Shown piece after piece: positions 45,027 through 56,552 of a stretch of DNA of 64,000 nt (the stretch's first letter is position 1; every line of letters begins with the position of its first letter). The translations under genes were made by a program, and so were the position numbers. The stretch is from Chlorella sorokiniana (Eukaryota > Chlorophyta > Trebouxiophyceae > Chlorellales > Chlorellaceae), in NCBI GenBank assembly GCA_025917655.1, contig CP084613.1, positions 124,001 to 188,000 on the forward strand, in the 5' to 3' direction. The notes under the pieces were generated by a model. It was given only the letters and a program-made list of their open reading frames with translations. It was not told the origin of the DNA and did no database searches.

Positions 45027-45884
45027 TGATCTGCAGGAGCGTCTCCACGCTGCGCCGCGTCGAAAGCGCCGCTGAGTACAATGTGGCACATCTCGATTGT
45101 CACTGCTTTTTTATTGACTGTCTTGCTCACTACGCCAACCTCCCTTTTGTTCAACATCCTGGAACATCCTGGTGTCCCCCACATGTCACCATCGCACTTC
45201 AACCCGTCATTGGCATTCCCCTTCTTTCATAGTTCAGTCACATGTGCTCCCCTTGCACCCAACACTCCTATGCTCATTCCGCATACTTCTCACGCCTCGC
45301 TGCCAAGTGGCCGCACCTTGCACCATGGGATACGTGCCAACCGCCGTCGCACCCGCCCTCTGTCCTGCCGGTTCTGACGCAGCTTTGTGCCCCTCGTCTT
45401 CTTACCAATGAACTGTCTATGAACCTACGTACCAGTAGTGTTTTTCACTCAACATACTTTTTGTATTTATCCGGCCAACCTCCTTCGCTGTCCTTGTGAA
45501 AGGGAGCGCGCGGGAGCTCCATGCACTAGCAGCCGTGCGGGATTGGGCTGCCTTATTCTGCTGCAACCAGTCGAGTGTCCCAGGCTGCCTTTCATAGATT
45601 CGAGTTTAGTAACGTGGCTGCATGATAAAGCAACTCTGGAAGGAAGGAGACAAGTGGCAGCGGCTTCCAGGCGGCGGCAGCGGGATGTGTGCTGCGCCGC
45701 CAGACCACAGCACGGCGCTCCTGTGCTTCCGGCAGACACTGATCTGCTGAGTTGATCTTCTGCAATGATGTGCATTTGCTGTCCAGCCATCCGGCCAACC
45801 CTCAGGAAACAGCCAGCAGCGCGGAGGTCCTCCGAAACGGGCGGCTGCTGCAGTAGCAGGCGGCAACCTTCCTCTTACAGTTAT
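45027..45884. other. Gene-free spacer before HIT gene
   Basis: 858 bases of lower GC content, T-rich around 45100-45480, with no supported gene. It contains the 3' UTR of the lectin gene and the promoter and 5' UTR of the HIT gene. Confidence 0.5.
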
Positions 45885-46775
45885 ATGGCGTCTGATGCAC
45901 TTGATCAAGCCAGCACAAGCGGCAGGAGCCCGGCTGACCAGCCATACAGCCGGCCCTGCTTCAAGGAGGGCTGCGTGTTTTGTTCAATAGCTCGCGAAGG
46001 TGGAGAAAAAGTGATTTTAGAGGTGATGTAGGGGGCACCGGAAGGCTAGCAGCCTGGCTTACAATGCACCCAGCCGATGCGCCACCCGCTGTCGCTGGAA
46101 GCATGGCACCCCGTTTGCAGCTAATGCCTCACTCTTCCCCATCGTTCTCGCAGACAGAGCGGCTGGTTGTGTTCCATGACATCCACCCGGCAGCGCTGTG
46201 CCACCTGCAGGTGGTGCCAAAGCACCACGTGTGCAACCTGGCGGCCCTGCGGCGCTGCGCCGCCGACCACGGCCTGCTGGCCGAAATGGCGGCGACGGGG
46301 CGAGCGGCGCTGTCGCAGCTGCACCCGGGGCACCGCAGCAGCTGGGCTTCCACCGCCCGCCCTTCAACTCCGTGCGGCACCTCCAGTGAGGCCCTCGGTC
46401 GTCTGCCTGCCGCATGGCGGTGTCTGACCGGGCCGTGCCGCTTGCGCTCACACCGCTTCGGCTCCTCATCTGTCACGTCGCAGCGCTTGCCAACTAAAGT
46501 TGTGGCGGTTGGGCCGGGGTGGGCGCAGGGCAGGCCTCGAGCAAGCAGCCGCGTGGCTTGACGCCGCCCGCTGTGCCTGCCTGGCTCGCCCGACCGCAGC
46601 ATGCACGCCATGGCGCTGCCATTTCGACCGGGGCACCCGCTTGGAAGTACTCGAAAGCGCGCTGGCGCCGTGGTGGGTTCCAGCTGAGGAGGCGTTGCGA
46701 GCACTACAACCTGAGGAGCCCAGCGGTTGCGGCGCTAGGCAACACCACAGCCGCGACTCGGGCGATAATCGTTGA
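45885..46775 (+). CDS. HIT-domain protein, HINT3-like
   Basis: Histidine-triad nucleotide hydrolase, probably acting on adenylated amino acids or aminoacyl-AMP. Exon 1 is MASDALDQASTSGRSPADQP followed by CFKEGCVFCSIA, the usual HIT N-terminal CxFC zinc-type motif. Exon 2 (from about 46154) is TERLVVFHDIHPAALCHLQV then VPKHHVCNLAALRRC, and LGFHRPPFNSVRHL. Splicing to about 46600 restores the triad as HLHMHAMALPFRP, with the HxHxH catalytic histidines. The tail is AWKYSK and WVPAEEALRALQPEEPS with the stop at 46775. The conserved path needs one extra base at three places (46327-46330, 46630-46633, about 46658), each in a G or GC run. The tail resembles plant and animal HINT3 more than HINT1. 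Confidence 0.83.
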
Positions 46776-46979
46776 GCCAGCACAGCATTGCCAGCACAAC
46801 ATTGCTCACACCTTGGCGACCAGCACTGCAAGTTCCAGACATCCATCACATCGTATCAGCACATCACAGCCTGCCAGACGACACAAAAAAACAGCAAGCC
46901 ATGCCCTTATGAAAATCTTTGAACTTGGGAGGTGAGGCCAAAACATTGAGCGGCGAATGATACAATCAGAGCAGCAAGG

Positions 46980-47550
46980 TCACTCGATGCGGTCGACCGA
47001 TTCTGCCCGCGGCGGCGGCTCCACCCCGCCGGGCTCACTGCTGCTGCTCTTCTGCAGGGGCTGCACGCGCCGTGCGCGCTGCATGCCGCTGCTGGCGCTG
47101 CTCGCGTCTGGCACAGCTATACCCTGCAGGTGCCAAAGAGGATATGTCACATTTTGATGCACGATTTATTTAAGGAACGAGGTTAAACTCGCTTGTGAAT
47201 GAGGGCTTCAGGCACTTCATAAGGGCTTCAGGCACGGGGGCGGAGGGCGCGCGCCCTGGGCTGCGGCTTGGCTCACCCCTGACGCAATCTTGCGTGCTGC
47301 CATCGTTGCTCCCGCCGTCACCAAGCCCACGCTGCCCACCACTGGCATGAAGAAGAACAAAAAGTGAGTAGACGTGAGGTTGGCGTCACCTGCTTGGCCT
47401 GCACCCTTGCGGCCGGGGCAGGAGGCGGCAGCAAGGGGATGCGCTGCCGGCCTACCACGGCTTGGTGCACGCACCTAGAGCTACGCTACTTGCTGCCGTC
47501 ACCCAAATGCTGCCATCATATGCGGTCCCCGCTGCACCAAAGAAGCCCAT
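46980..47550 (-). CDS. Small single-pass membrane protein, 73 residues
   Basis: Three exons splice in phase with GT-AG ends: 47550-47538, 47341-47277 and 47123-46980. The product begins MGFFVVGSVGLVTAGATMAA, one hydrophobic segment. RKIASGG follows, then a Ser/Pro/Arg-rich soluble tail RARRVQPLQKSSSSEPGG ending SVDRIE at 46980. I do not recognise the family. The tiny 13-base first exon is inferred from phase and splice signals, so the N-terminus could differ. It is convergent with the HIT gene and divergent from LSM6. Confidence 0.5.
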
Positions 47551-47872
47551 GTTCTTAAGCCGTGCCTTTTGTGATGTCGATCACTTCGGGAGCGGCAATT
47601 CCGAATGATCGTGTGATATGAAAGCCTGCATTATGCCTCGGAGGCCGCACGAGACCCGCGAGGCGGTGCACCAGTAGTGCACGTAGTGCCCTACTGCCCA
47701 AGAGCGCCATGCTCAGCGTTTTGCAGGGGTTGAAAGTCGGAGAACATCGATCTCGATTGTCGCGTCTGAAACTTGCAAATCGTCACGGACGCGATCACTG
47801 TGTCCTTGCAAGGCGACAGGGACCCTTCTTGTGGCTTTGTTTCAATAGCTCATAGAAGAGAAAGCGGTAGGC
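47551..47872. promoter_or_regulatory. Divergent promoter, small membrane protein and LSM6
   Basis: 322 bases, no gene. Both promoters should lie here. Confidence 0.4.
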
Positions 47873-48477
47873 ATGGCAGAAGGGGGCAGAGCCGGACCCC
47901 GCGGACTTCCTGAAGAGCATCAAGGGCAAGCCTGTGATAGTGAAGCTCAACTCTGGAGTTGATTATCGGGGTGAGATGCAGCATTTGAAAGCTCCAGGGT
48001 TCCCAAACCGCTCCTGGCAGTGAGCCTGTTGGCGGCGCTTGGCGGCGCAGCTTGGTGGCTTATGCTTGCAATGAATGCGACCTGCGCGCAGGCATCCTGG
48101 CCTGCCTGGATGGCTACATGAACATCGCAATGGAGCAGACAGAGGAGTATGTCAACGGCCAGCTGAAGAACAAGTATGGAGACTGCTTCATCCGCGGCAA
48201 CAACGGTGAGAGCGGTTTGCCTGGAGTGAGCTGGCCTGCTTCCAGTGCAGCACCTGGTTTAGCCTGCCCCCAAGAGCATCAGCAGCAGAAGCCCTCCATG
48301 TGCATGCGCTGCTTAGTCCTCCGATTGCAGTGTTATTAAGCTTCAGCCTCACTGTGAGACACCACCCTGGGCTGGCCAATTCTTGCCAGTCTGCCGTCAG
48401 CTTGTGGGCGAAACCAACGCACGCCTGCCACCCTTCCCCTTGCAGTGCTTTACATCAGTACGGTGCGGCAAGGCTGA
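47873..48477 (+). CDS. LSM6: U6 snRNA-associated Sm-like protein LSm6
   Basis: Subunit of the LSm2-8 ring on U6 snRNA in splicing and of LSm1-7 in mRNA decay. Exons: 47873-47970 (DPADFLKSIKGKPVIVKLNS then GVDYR), 48092-48205 (GILACLDGYMNIAMEQTEEY then VNGQLKNKYGDCFIRGNN) and 48446-48477 (VLYISTVRQG and TGA). Phases agree and the Sm1 and Sm2 motifs match LSm6 nearly residue for residue. Oddity: the only suitable ATG (47873) is one base out of frame with DPADFLK. The G run at 47881-47885 would have to lose one G (or gain two), or the true start lies in an upstream exon ending before 47870. Final length would be about 80 residues, normal for LSm6. Confidence 0.93.
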
Positions 48478-49087
48478 TGGGCATAATTAGCACATCCGGA
48501 ACTTTTTCACTTCATCACGCCCGGCACGGCATGCCGGTGGCAGCCGTGCCCTGAGCTCATCAGCATGGCATCCCTAGGCAGCTGACAGGCAGGCCCGACA
48601 TACAGCGCGGTCGGGCAGTTATGCAATAGGCAGGCAGGCGCTAGATCGCTGTTGTGGCGACGCAATGGGCATCGCTTTCGGTGTGGTAAAACAAAGAGAA
48701 AAGGAGCAGCCAGAAGGCCTCAAGTCAGCGTGTTTGCTGCTTCAATTCGCAGGCAAAGAGCATGGGGTTGCAGGGTGGGGGAGGATTATGAGACAGCGGC
48801 AGGTTTGGATGGGCAAGACAAAGTCTTTCAGGGTTGCAGGTGGGGCAGCAAAGTTGCGGCGACGCAGCTGCCGTCAATCGTACGGCAGGCCAGATTGGTG
48901 GGGTCTGTCAGCTTGTGAGGAAAGCCGGGGAAGCATGAGGTACAGGCCGGCCTTCGAACATGGCCTGTTTAGAGTAAGGCCCGTGTGTGGCGCGGCGGCT
49001 GAAAGCAGCCAAAAGGCGGCGGCAGCGGCGGCCGAGCGCTGCAGTTTGGGCAGGGACTACAGCTTCTGCAGTTTTGCAGGGTGTCCG
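48478..49087. other. Convergent spacer, LSM6 and VASt gene
   Basis: 610 bases with both 3' UTRs; no gene, RNA or repeat recognised. Confidence 0.45.
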
Positions 49088-51096
49088 CTAGCGCTGCGCC
49101 ACGGCGGAGGCCACCCCTCGCATGGCCTGCAGCAGCGCTGGCTGCATGAAGGCGAGGCGCCAGATGAGCACCATCACCATGACAATGACCAGGAAGGCGG
49201 CGGCGTTGGTCTGCGGGTTGGCCAGCAGCGCGGCGATGTTGGCGCCCTCGCCCTCTTGGGCCGCTGCGGCCGCCGCCGCCCCCGCTGCGCTGCCGTCGGC
49301 GCCCAAGACCAGGGGGCCGCCGCGCGCGCCTTGCCCGAGGGCCCCGCTGCGGCGGCGCCAGCGCTGCTGCTCGGGTCGCTGCTGTCGGCGGCGCTGCCGC
49401 TCTCCGTGGCGCCGTACTGTCGCTCCAGCATGTGGAAAAGGGTGCGGTACGCTTTCACCATGCCCTGCGGTGCACGCTCATACAACTGGTTCACGCGCGG
49501 CAAAGCTTGAAGTTTGGGGGTGGCCGCCATCAACCAAGCTTGCGTCCCAGGCTTTCAGAGGGCGGCCAAACAATGTCCCAAGACCAACAACCAATCAAAG
49601 TGACATGCTGCAACGGCTTGCCTTTGCGCTCTCCCGCTCGATCTGGCCCTTCAGGGGCCCCCAGACCGGGCTGCTGAAGCGGCACTCGCCTGCAGGGCAC
49701 ATAAAAGGAGGCGGGCAGCAGCGGGCGCGCTGGCGGTGATGGGTCGGTGCTGCCCGGGGGCCTGTATGGGCACCTGCTGAGCAACCCCACGTGCTGTTCG
49801 TGGGTGTCAAGCCGCAGGCAAGACCCCTGGTTCGCAGCCCTGGCACCTCGCCCCTCCAGCAGCAACGACACAAAACTATATGCACCTGTGACGACGAGGC
49901 GGCAGGAGTGGGGACCAGCCGGTGTGGCCACCCATTGCACGTGGTTGACGAAAGAGGATGCAAAGGGAACGCCCTCGGAGTCGCAGCGCCCGTGCAGGGC
50001 AAAGCCGCCGGGCGCCAGCTGCGCCGCTTCCAGCACCTCTGCGGCAGGGCAGCCGCGGCGCGGGAGGCGCTCACTGGCAGTGCGGCCAAAGACTCCGCGG
50101 AACGAGCCGCCCTGCCCCCGGAGAGCAAGGGCCCGCGGACCCATGTTGAAGCCCGCACACAGCGATGCCGTTCTGTAAGGCTGGCCTGCCTCAGCCGTGA
50201 AGATCCAGGGTGCATCGCTGTGCAGCAGCGGCGGATGCAGGGTCCGACCCTGTTGGCCCACCTGTGTTGAACGCTTGGCGCGGCCCCAGCGGGTTGCGCA
50301 GCGGGGTGGTGTATCGCAGGACCCGCCGCCGCTGGCCATCTGCGGTTGGCGGGAGGACGAGCGAGCGGTTTGGGTCAGCGGCGCGGGCGAGCCAGGGTGA
50401 AGGGAGGCAGCTGGGTGCACATCTCTAAGCAAGTTTAAGGGCTAGCCGGCAAAGGCATGCCTGGCCCTGTGCGAAACCAATCCGACCATACTAATGCTTG
50501 GGCAAGCAAACAAGGTGCTGGGCAAGCGGGGGCGGGGCAGTGCGAGCGCGCGGGGTGCACTCGCGGCCGCAGCGGCGCACCCTTGAGCCGCCGCCAGCTC
50601 GCGATGTGCACATCTCGGTCGCCCAGCCGCTGGTGGAAGTCGGCCAGCAGGCTGGAGGCGTTGTGGAAGAAAGCGAGCCAGAGAGCAGGCAGGGAGAGTG
50701 GCACCGTAGCATCCAGCAGCGGCGTGCGCAGCGGCGGCGGCGCCACAAACGGCAGCTGCGGGCCCTTGCCGCCGGGCAGCTCCAACTGCGCCTCCTCCCC
50801 TTCCTCCTGCAAGCATTTCATGGCATGGGGTTGCAAAACAGTTCAAGGTTTGCAGCTGTGGAGAGGCCAAGCACAGACCGCTGGCCCTTGGGCGGGCAGC
50901 CAGCGGCCAAACCCCAGCCTGCACGCAGCGCCTTCCCCGCAGCATTTGGCGATATTCTCTGACACCCGTGAGTTGTGGGGTGCACCTGATCAGCTGCAGG
51001 CTGCGGGGGCGGCGCGCTCTCTCGGTTGTGCAGGCGCTGCCAGGCCCAGGCCAGCGCTGCTGCCGCCGGAACTACAACACGCAAATATGTAAACAT
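49088..51096 (-). CDS. VASt-domain membrane protein, StART-like lipid transfer type
   Basis: Probably an ER membrane protein moving or sensing sterols or lipids at contact sites. It begins MFTYLRVVVPAAAALAWAWQ, a hydrophobic segment that may anchor or be a signal peptide. The VASt domain follows: LPALWLAFFHNASSLLADFH, QRLGDRDVHIASWRRLKG; then LRYTTPLRNPLGPRQAFNT; then LAPGGFALHGRCDSEGVPFA and SSFVNHVQWVATP. A helix APKLQALPRVNQLYERAPQG and a Ser/Ala linker lead to a C-terminal transmembrane segment AAFLVIVMVMVLIWRLAFMQ before the stop at 49088. There is no GRAM domain, unlike plant VAD1 and yeast Lam/Ysp proteins. A G run at 49312-49316 needs one more base to link the linker to the membrane segment. 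Confidence 0.75.
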
Positions 51097-51934
51097 AGAG
51101 CTGCTAATGGCGAGCCCAAGCGTTCAAATCCGCGCCCAAAACTCGGATGTTAGCTCGGAGCCCCTGTGCGAGTGCGCGCCTTGTCGCCGGAGAAGAGCGG
51201 CAGCGCCTCGTTGGTTTAACGTTGGGACTCCGGTGTCGATCGCAAGTGCTGTGCAGCCGACGCAGGACCCTCCTTAGCTAAGGGCGGTGCCAGCAAGGCG
51301 GCCCAACACCCGCAGGAGCTGTACGCACAGGCAGGGCTAGAGGGCATCCCCAGCTCCCCAGAAGGTTGCATGCTCGCATGCAGGCGAGTAAGGGGCAGGA
51401 ATTCCAAGGCCTTCGAGCCAAATTCCTGCCTTTCAAAGCATCCCGACGAGGGCGACAGCGGCGGTACCTGCTTTTCCCGTGACCCAGGCTACCCGCCCGG
51501 TCTACATGCATTCATAGCGCACATTGACTTCATCAAACATCCGCAATTCCCAAAGTATAGGCACGGCCTAGATATATTGTGTAAACTTGGACAAGGCAGC
51601 CTCCAGGCTGGAGCATCCCCGGAGCTTTCAGGAAGATGGGAGCGAGCAACGCAGTGGGGGAGTGAAGTGGGGATCGTGTCGCGATAATACATCAACAAGG
51701 GTGCACAGGCACCAACACAAACCAGAGGAAGCTGCCGCGTGGATCGGCCCATGATGTTGAGCTGCCGGGCCAGGCCATGGAACGTCAAGGTGCCGCCTGC
51801 AGGCGGGCGAGGCCCCTGGGCCGGAGCCCCGCCCGGCTCACAGCGCTCACAGCACCTGCCGCTGCATGGCCGCCACCCGGATTACAGCGCTCACAGCACC
51901 TGCCGCTGCATGGCCGCCACCCGGATTACAGCGC
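51097..51934. other. Spacer between VASt gene and U-box gene 1
   Basis: 838 bases with no supported gene. Promoter of the VASt gene to the left; 3' UTR and tandem repeats of the U-box gene at the right end. Confidence 0.45.
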
Positions 51935-51964
51935 TCACAGCACCTGCCGCTGCATGGCCGCCAC
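51841..51964. repeat. 44-bp unit, nearly three copies, over the U-box gene 3' end
   Basis: Copies start at 51841, 51885 and 51929 (the third is 36 bp). The third copy encodes the last residues and stop of the U-box protein (AAMQRQVL). The other two repeat that coding end and a TGTAA (minus-strand, 51886-51882 and 51930-51926) downstream in the 3' UTR. Confidence 0.93.
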
Positions 51965-53949
51965 AAAGTCCGCCACCTCCTCCACGCACCGCCGCACCGT
52001 CGCGCAGGGCATCACCATCTTGTGCGGCAGGCGCTCGCGCGTGAGGGGCGAGGTGTCGTTGCCAGACCTGCGCGGGTGTCCAGTGCGGGGGCGCAGGGGT
52101 GTGTGAGTGTTTACGCACGGCTGTGCGAGGTTTCCAACTAGGTTCGGGTGGGGTGGTGGTGGTGTGCTTGTGTGGATGGGTGTGGGTGGGGTGGTGGGGA
52201 TGCTGGCTGCACGCAGCAGACTGGGCATGCTGCAGGGCTCGCAGCCGCAGGGGGCATAGTGTGCACCGCACAGTGTGCGAACCTGTACCCGCTGCACCGC
52301 CCTCGCACAACACCGGGGCCCGCAGGTGTGCCCTCCCTGCACTGAGGCTTACTGCCCCCTGCCCCCCCCCATACACACCCCACACACCAACCCACACACA
52401 CACACACACACAATCACACCCACCTGTACAGCCACTCCTCGATGGCCCGCCGCTCGTAGATGTTGCCGTCCGCCGCCACCACCGGCTCCTGGAAGGGCTC
52501 CAGCGTGATGGGGCACAGCAGCGAGCTGAAGCGACGCTGCAGCACCGCCCGCAGCTCCCCGCTCAGCTGCAGCGGCGGCGCGGCGACAGGCGGCGGCGCC
52601 GTCGCCGCCAGGGGGCCCGGCACGCCTGGCGGCGGGCGCCGAAGGCGGTGGGCGGCGGAGGAGGGGGCCGTGGGCGGCGCCGCCGCCCAGGCTGCGTGGC
52701 CGTTGGCCGCGGCTGGGTAGGGAGAGGGGACCGGTGGGGCGGCGGCGGCGGCAGGCGTGCCGCCGTTCAGGCGGGCATTTTGCAGCAGGGAGGCCAGTCC
52801 TTGTGAATCAACGGCCAGCAGGTCACGAGCGGACTCGGTCTGTCCGCGGTGCGGCGCCGCAGGGTTTCCAGCCAGCTGCGGCGCGGGAGGCGTGGCCCCG
52901 TCAGCGGCATCGGCGCCGGCAGGTCCGCCCGTGGCGGCGCCGCCGCCTGCTGCGGTCCCTGCCGCCGCGACTGCCCGCTGCCGTGCAGGAAGGTGCAGCG
53001 CGAGCCGTGCTGCAGGGCGGCGGAGCGGGGAGCGGGGGAGGGGAGGGGGTGAACAACAAGCCTCAGGGCTGGCGGCGCAGCGGTGGCTGCACCTGCGGCC
53101 AGCGCCAGGCTCCAGGGCGGTGCAGCGGCAGCTTCCCCCGCGCGAGGGAAGCCACTCACCCTGCAGTACCCATCCCTCCAGAACTTGCACACCACCGTGC
53201 GGAAGTTGCTGGGCAGGCCCTGCTGCCCCGGCCGCCGCAGCTCGTGCTCGCCGTGCGCAAAGTTGCACCTGCGGAGCGGCCAACCACGGGGACGGGCTGG
53301 GGTGGGCATTCGCTGATGCTTGCGGAGAAGGGCTGGCAGGGCCAAGCGCCGAAACGACATGCCAGCAGCGCGGGTGGGGGATAGGCGCAGCTCATCAACT
53401 GCCCCGCGAGCCGAAGCCACTCACTTGTTGCCGTGCGAGCAAGAACCGTGCTGCCAGTGGCGGCACAGCGCGGTCTTGTAGTTGGGCGGGGCCTCCCGGG
53501 CTGCAGCGGCGGCGTGGCTGGCCCGCTGTGGGATGCCTGCAGAGGGCGGCGGCGGCGGCAGCGCGGCGGCTCAGCGAGGCCGCGCCGCTGGCAGCGATGC
53601 ACGCCGCATGGGGCTCTCTGCCGCGAAAACATGGCAAAAGGCCCCGTACCCTCGGCCTGCGCCCCTCGCACCTTCCTCGCCTGCGGCGGGCGCTGCACCA
53701 GCAGCACGCGGCCCCCTCGCTTGTGCTGGCGGCCTGCGGCTCGCCGTCGCCGCCGCCGTGGCCGCCATCCTCGCCGCCGTACTCGTCGTACCCCGCCTCG
53801 TACTCCTCCCCTTCCTCATAATACTCTCCTCCCTCCTCCTCGTAACCCTCCCCTCCATACTGCCCAAAAGCTTCGCCCTCCTCGGTCTCGGGCTGGCTCG
53901 CCCAGTGCACCGGCGGCGGCGGCGGCGGCGGCGGCGGGAGGAGGGTCAT
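51935..53949 (-). CDS. CCCH zinc-finger and U-box protein, probable E3 ubiquitin ligase
   Basis: From 53949: MTLLPPPPPPPPPVHWASQP, then a highly acidic Glu/Tyr/Gly tract (EGYEEEGGEYYEEGEEYEAG). Two CCCH zinc fingers are built across introns: NYKTALCRHWQHGSCSHGNK with CNFAHGEHELR, and FRTVVCKFWRDGYC with KHGSRCTFLHG. A Pro/Ala linker leads to the U-box: ELRAVLQRRFSSLLCPITLE, PFQEPVVAADGNIYERRAIE, EWLYR, and after an intron SGNDTSPLTRERLPHKMVM then CVEEVADFVAAMQRQVL, stop at 51935. CCCH fingers usually bind RNA, and the U-box recruits an E2 enzyme, so RNA-linked ubiquitination is a reasonable guess. A second copy of the U-box lies at 56553. Exons between the acidic tract and the first finger are not exact. 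An upstream in-frame Met (53991) follows a possible acceptor. Confidence 0.83.
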
Positions 53950-54622
53950 GGCGAAACCAGGAGGTGCGCGCCCGTCCGCCTGCAAGAACACACGCTGGTG
54001 GCAACGGAGATCACTTGTGAGCCATAAGGAGGCGGATGTGAGGGTCTGAAAGCGGGTTGCGTCGGGTTCTCAGCGATGGCCGCCTGAAGCCCTCCTCGCT
54101 GCTCAATTAGCTGGGCAAACGGATGAAAAGCAGCACAATCAATGCCCAACTCGGTGCGCTCCAAACTAGAGGCCCGCTGCGCACCAGTTCTCTCCAATCG
54201 CAACGGGAGCAGGCCTAAGCTTCGCCGACCAAAGCAGTGTTTCCACCCGATGGCAAGAGTGCCGCAGGGCAGGGAACAGGGCTGAGGACGCCAGGGGCCC
54301 TTGACCTTCCTGTCCTGCCATGCTGCCTCCCTGCTGGGGTTGTGCGAGTCTCGGGAGAGCTCCGCCGCCATGCCAAGATGGTTTTCAACGTCTGCGAAGC
54401 CAACAAACCGAGGCACGCTGGCTGCCGCCCAGTCCAGCGGATGAGAGCCAAGGGAGCGGCACCCCCTTCCCGCTGCCGCTCGAGGGCACTTGCGCTCTTT
54501 GCTGCACCTGTTGATCCACCCGTTGATTGATCTCATCCCCGTTGGGCACCCATACGGTATGAATGTATGTTGCAAGCGTATTCTCAGCATATTGAACGAA
54601 GCGGTGCTGGTGCTGAGTGCGG
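53950..54622. other. Spacer between U-box gene 1 and multi-pass gene
   Basis: 673 bases; promoter and 5' UTR of U-box gene 1 and 3' UTR of the next gene. No gene supported. Confidence 0.45.
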
Positions 54623-56015
54623 CTAGCTCGGAAGGGCCTCAACAGAGAGAGCCAGCACAAAGCCAACCATCCAGCAGAGCGCAGCCAGGATGGTCCACAC
54701 TATGAGCTGCAGCTCGGGGGCAGCCCCCGCCACAAACACATTCTCCAGCAGCCAGGCCGCCAGCTGGGCATTGAACTCGCTCGGGACAGCAGCAGGGCCC
54801 CAGCCGCTGCCCGCTGCTGGGCCGGCGCCGGCGCCGCGGCCGCTGTGCTGCCCAGCCTCGGCCACTCTCCTCCCGGCCTGCTGGCGCCACTCGGGCGCCG
54901 CCTGCCGTGCCGCCACGTAGGTGGGCAGCAGCAGGCCGAAGAAGAGGCGGGCGGCGTTCAGGACTGCGGCACACTGCACACTGGGGCTGCCCAGGGGAAC
55001 TGAGGGTTTGAGCAGCCCGCCAGGGGCAGGCTGCTGGCGGTGAACTGATGGAAAGCCCGTATCCTACCCGCCATCAGCGGGTTGTCCAGAGCCTGCAGCA
55101 AGAGCAAAAGCTCCGATGAAGAGCTCTCCAGCCTGGCTGAACAGTTAATCACAGCGCTGCCCTGCATGCCGCAGGACGCATGCGCCGGCCGGGGTCGGCC
55201 CGCTGGCACGCCCAGCATGCGGCAGCTGCGCGGCAGCTGCACGGCAGCTGCACGGCAGCTGCTCACCGGCAGGGAGCACGCCTCGCTGTGCAGCGCGTTG
55301 ACGGCGATGGCGAGCAGCTGGAGGGGCAGGTGCGCCGCCAGCGGCAGGGGCAGCGCGTAGCCGAAGTAAGCCAGGGTGTAGGCTCTGCTGCCTGCGCGGA
55401 GGACCCATGAGCTGCCTTCAACGACAGCGTGCAGCTGGGCAGCAAAGAGCTTACAGCTGGGCAGCAAGCACGGGGTCGACCAGGGGCCAGAGGGCGCTTT
55501 AGGCTCGAATCCGAGCGAGGCACAGGCCAGCGCGGCCTGTGGGGGTGCGAGTGGAAAGCGAGGCGGAAGCGCACAAAGAGCTCAGGGCCACGCGGCGGCA
55601 AAGGGCACGGTGTTGGCCCCACACTTTCGAGCTCACCGAGCACCCAGCGAACGGCGTCGACGGCGGCCCCTCGGGGACCTGGAGCAGATGAGCCCGGCAG
55701 GAGCAGCGCCTCTGTGACGCGCAGGAGCGGCGGGGTGCACAGGATGGCACAGCGCGCCGCCGCCACTGCCCAGCAGCGCCACGCGCGGTAGCTGGCCGGT
55801 GCGACGGCCTGCCAGACCAGCAGCGCGAGCGTGGGCAGGCAGAGGGCCGCCATGGGTCCGCCCAGCGCCAAGGGCTGCACGCCTGGCCTGCCGCCCGCCA
55901 CATGGCCTCGCCACACAGCCAGCACGCAGAGGGAGTAGACGGCGGCGGCGGCGGCGCCGTCGCTCCAAAACGCGGCGACGCCGCGCCGCAGGAGCGGCAC
56001 CACCCGCAGCACCAT
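54623..56015 (-). CDS. Multi-pass membrane protein of unknown function
   Basis: Begins MVLRVVPLLRRGVAAFW (56015), followed by several hydrophobic segments: AAAAAVYSLCVLAVW, GGPMAALCLPTLALLVWQAV and ALPLPLAAHLPLQLLAIAVN (about 55350-55290). After another intron it continues CAAVLNAARLFFGLLLPTYV, a Gly/Ala/Arg-rich loop, then EFNAQLAAWLLENVFVAGAA and LIVWTILAALCWMVGFVLAL, stop at 54623. About five to six membrane spans are visible. I do not recognise the family, and no motif points to a substrate. Internal exon borders around 55400-55650 and 54980-55260 are estimates. Only hydrophobicity and open frame support it, but the spans are clear. Confidence 0.6.
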
Positions 56016-56552
56016 GCCAGCGCTGCGACAGGATGGCAGTGAGCGAGGGGCTTTTTGCCAGGATGCTCCAGCGCGCACAAACCGGAAAGGCTGCAAGCAA
56101 CGGCCCGGCCACAGCGCGTTGCAAGCAACGTCGCCAAGCGTCCAAGGCGCTGTGGCGCCTCTTGGATGGCGCGGCGCCGCAGAACGAGGCCACACGAGTT
56201 CTTGACATACCTGTGGGAGTGATTTAGGCTGGTACGGCCCGTCAGAAGAGCCAGTGACCCGAGCGCATGGGCAATGAGCTGAGCAGGGCTGCCCTTTCAA
56301 TGTCACACTAGCGCTGCAGATTGGATTCGATAAGCTGAAGCGACAGTGCTGAAGAACGATACTCCCGAGTGCGCCTCAAAGAACTTCGGAAACGGCGGCA
56401 GCCTTTCCTGCCACCTTCCGCATCATTCTCGATGTAAACTCAAGCAAGGTCGACAGCAATGCGCACCGCGGGTGCAATGAGGTTGCCAAGGCGACCGACA
56501 TTACGTGGCTGGGGTACTGCCGCCAATTGCCGTCCCAAAGCCATGCCCAGCT
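56016..56552. other. Spacer between multi-pass gene and U-box gene 2
   Basis: 537 bases; no gene supported. Promoter of the multi-pass gene and 3' UTR of U-box gene 2. Confidence 0.45.
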
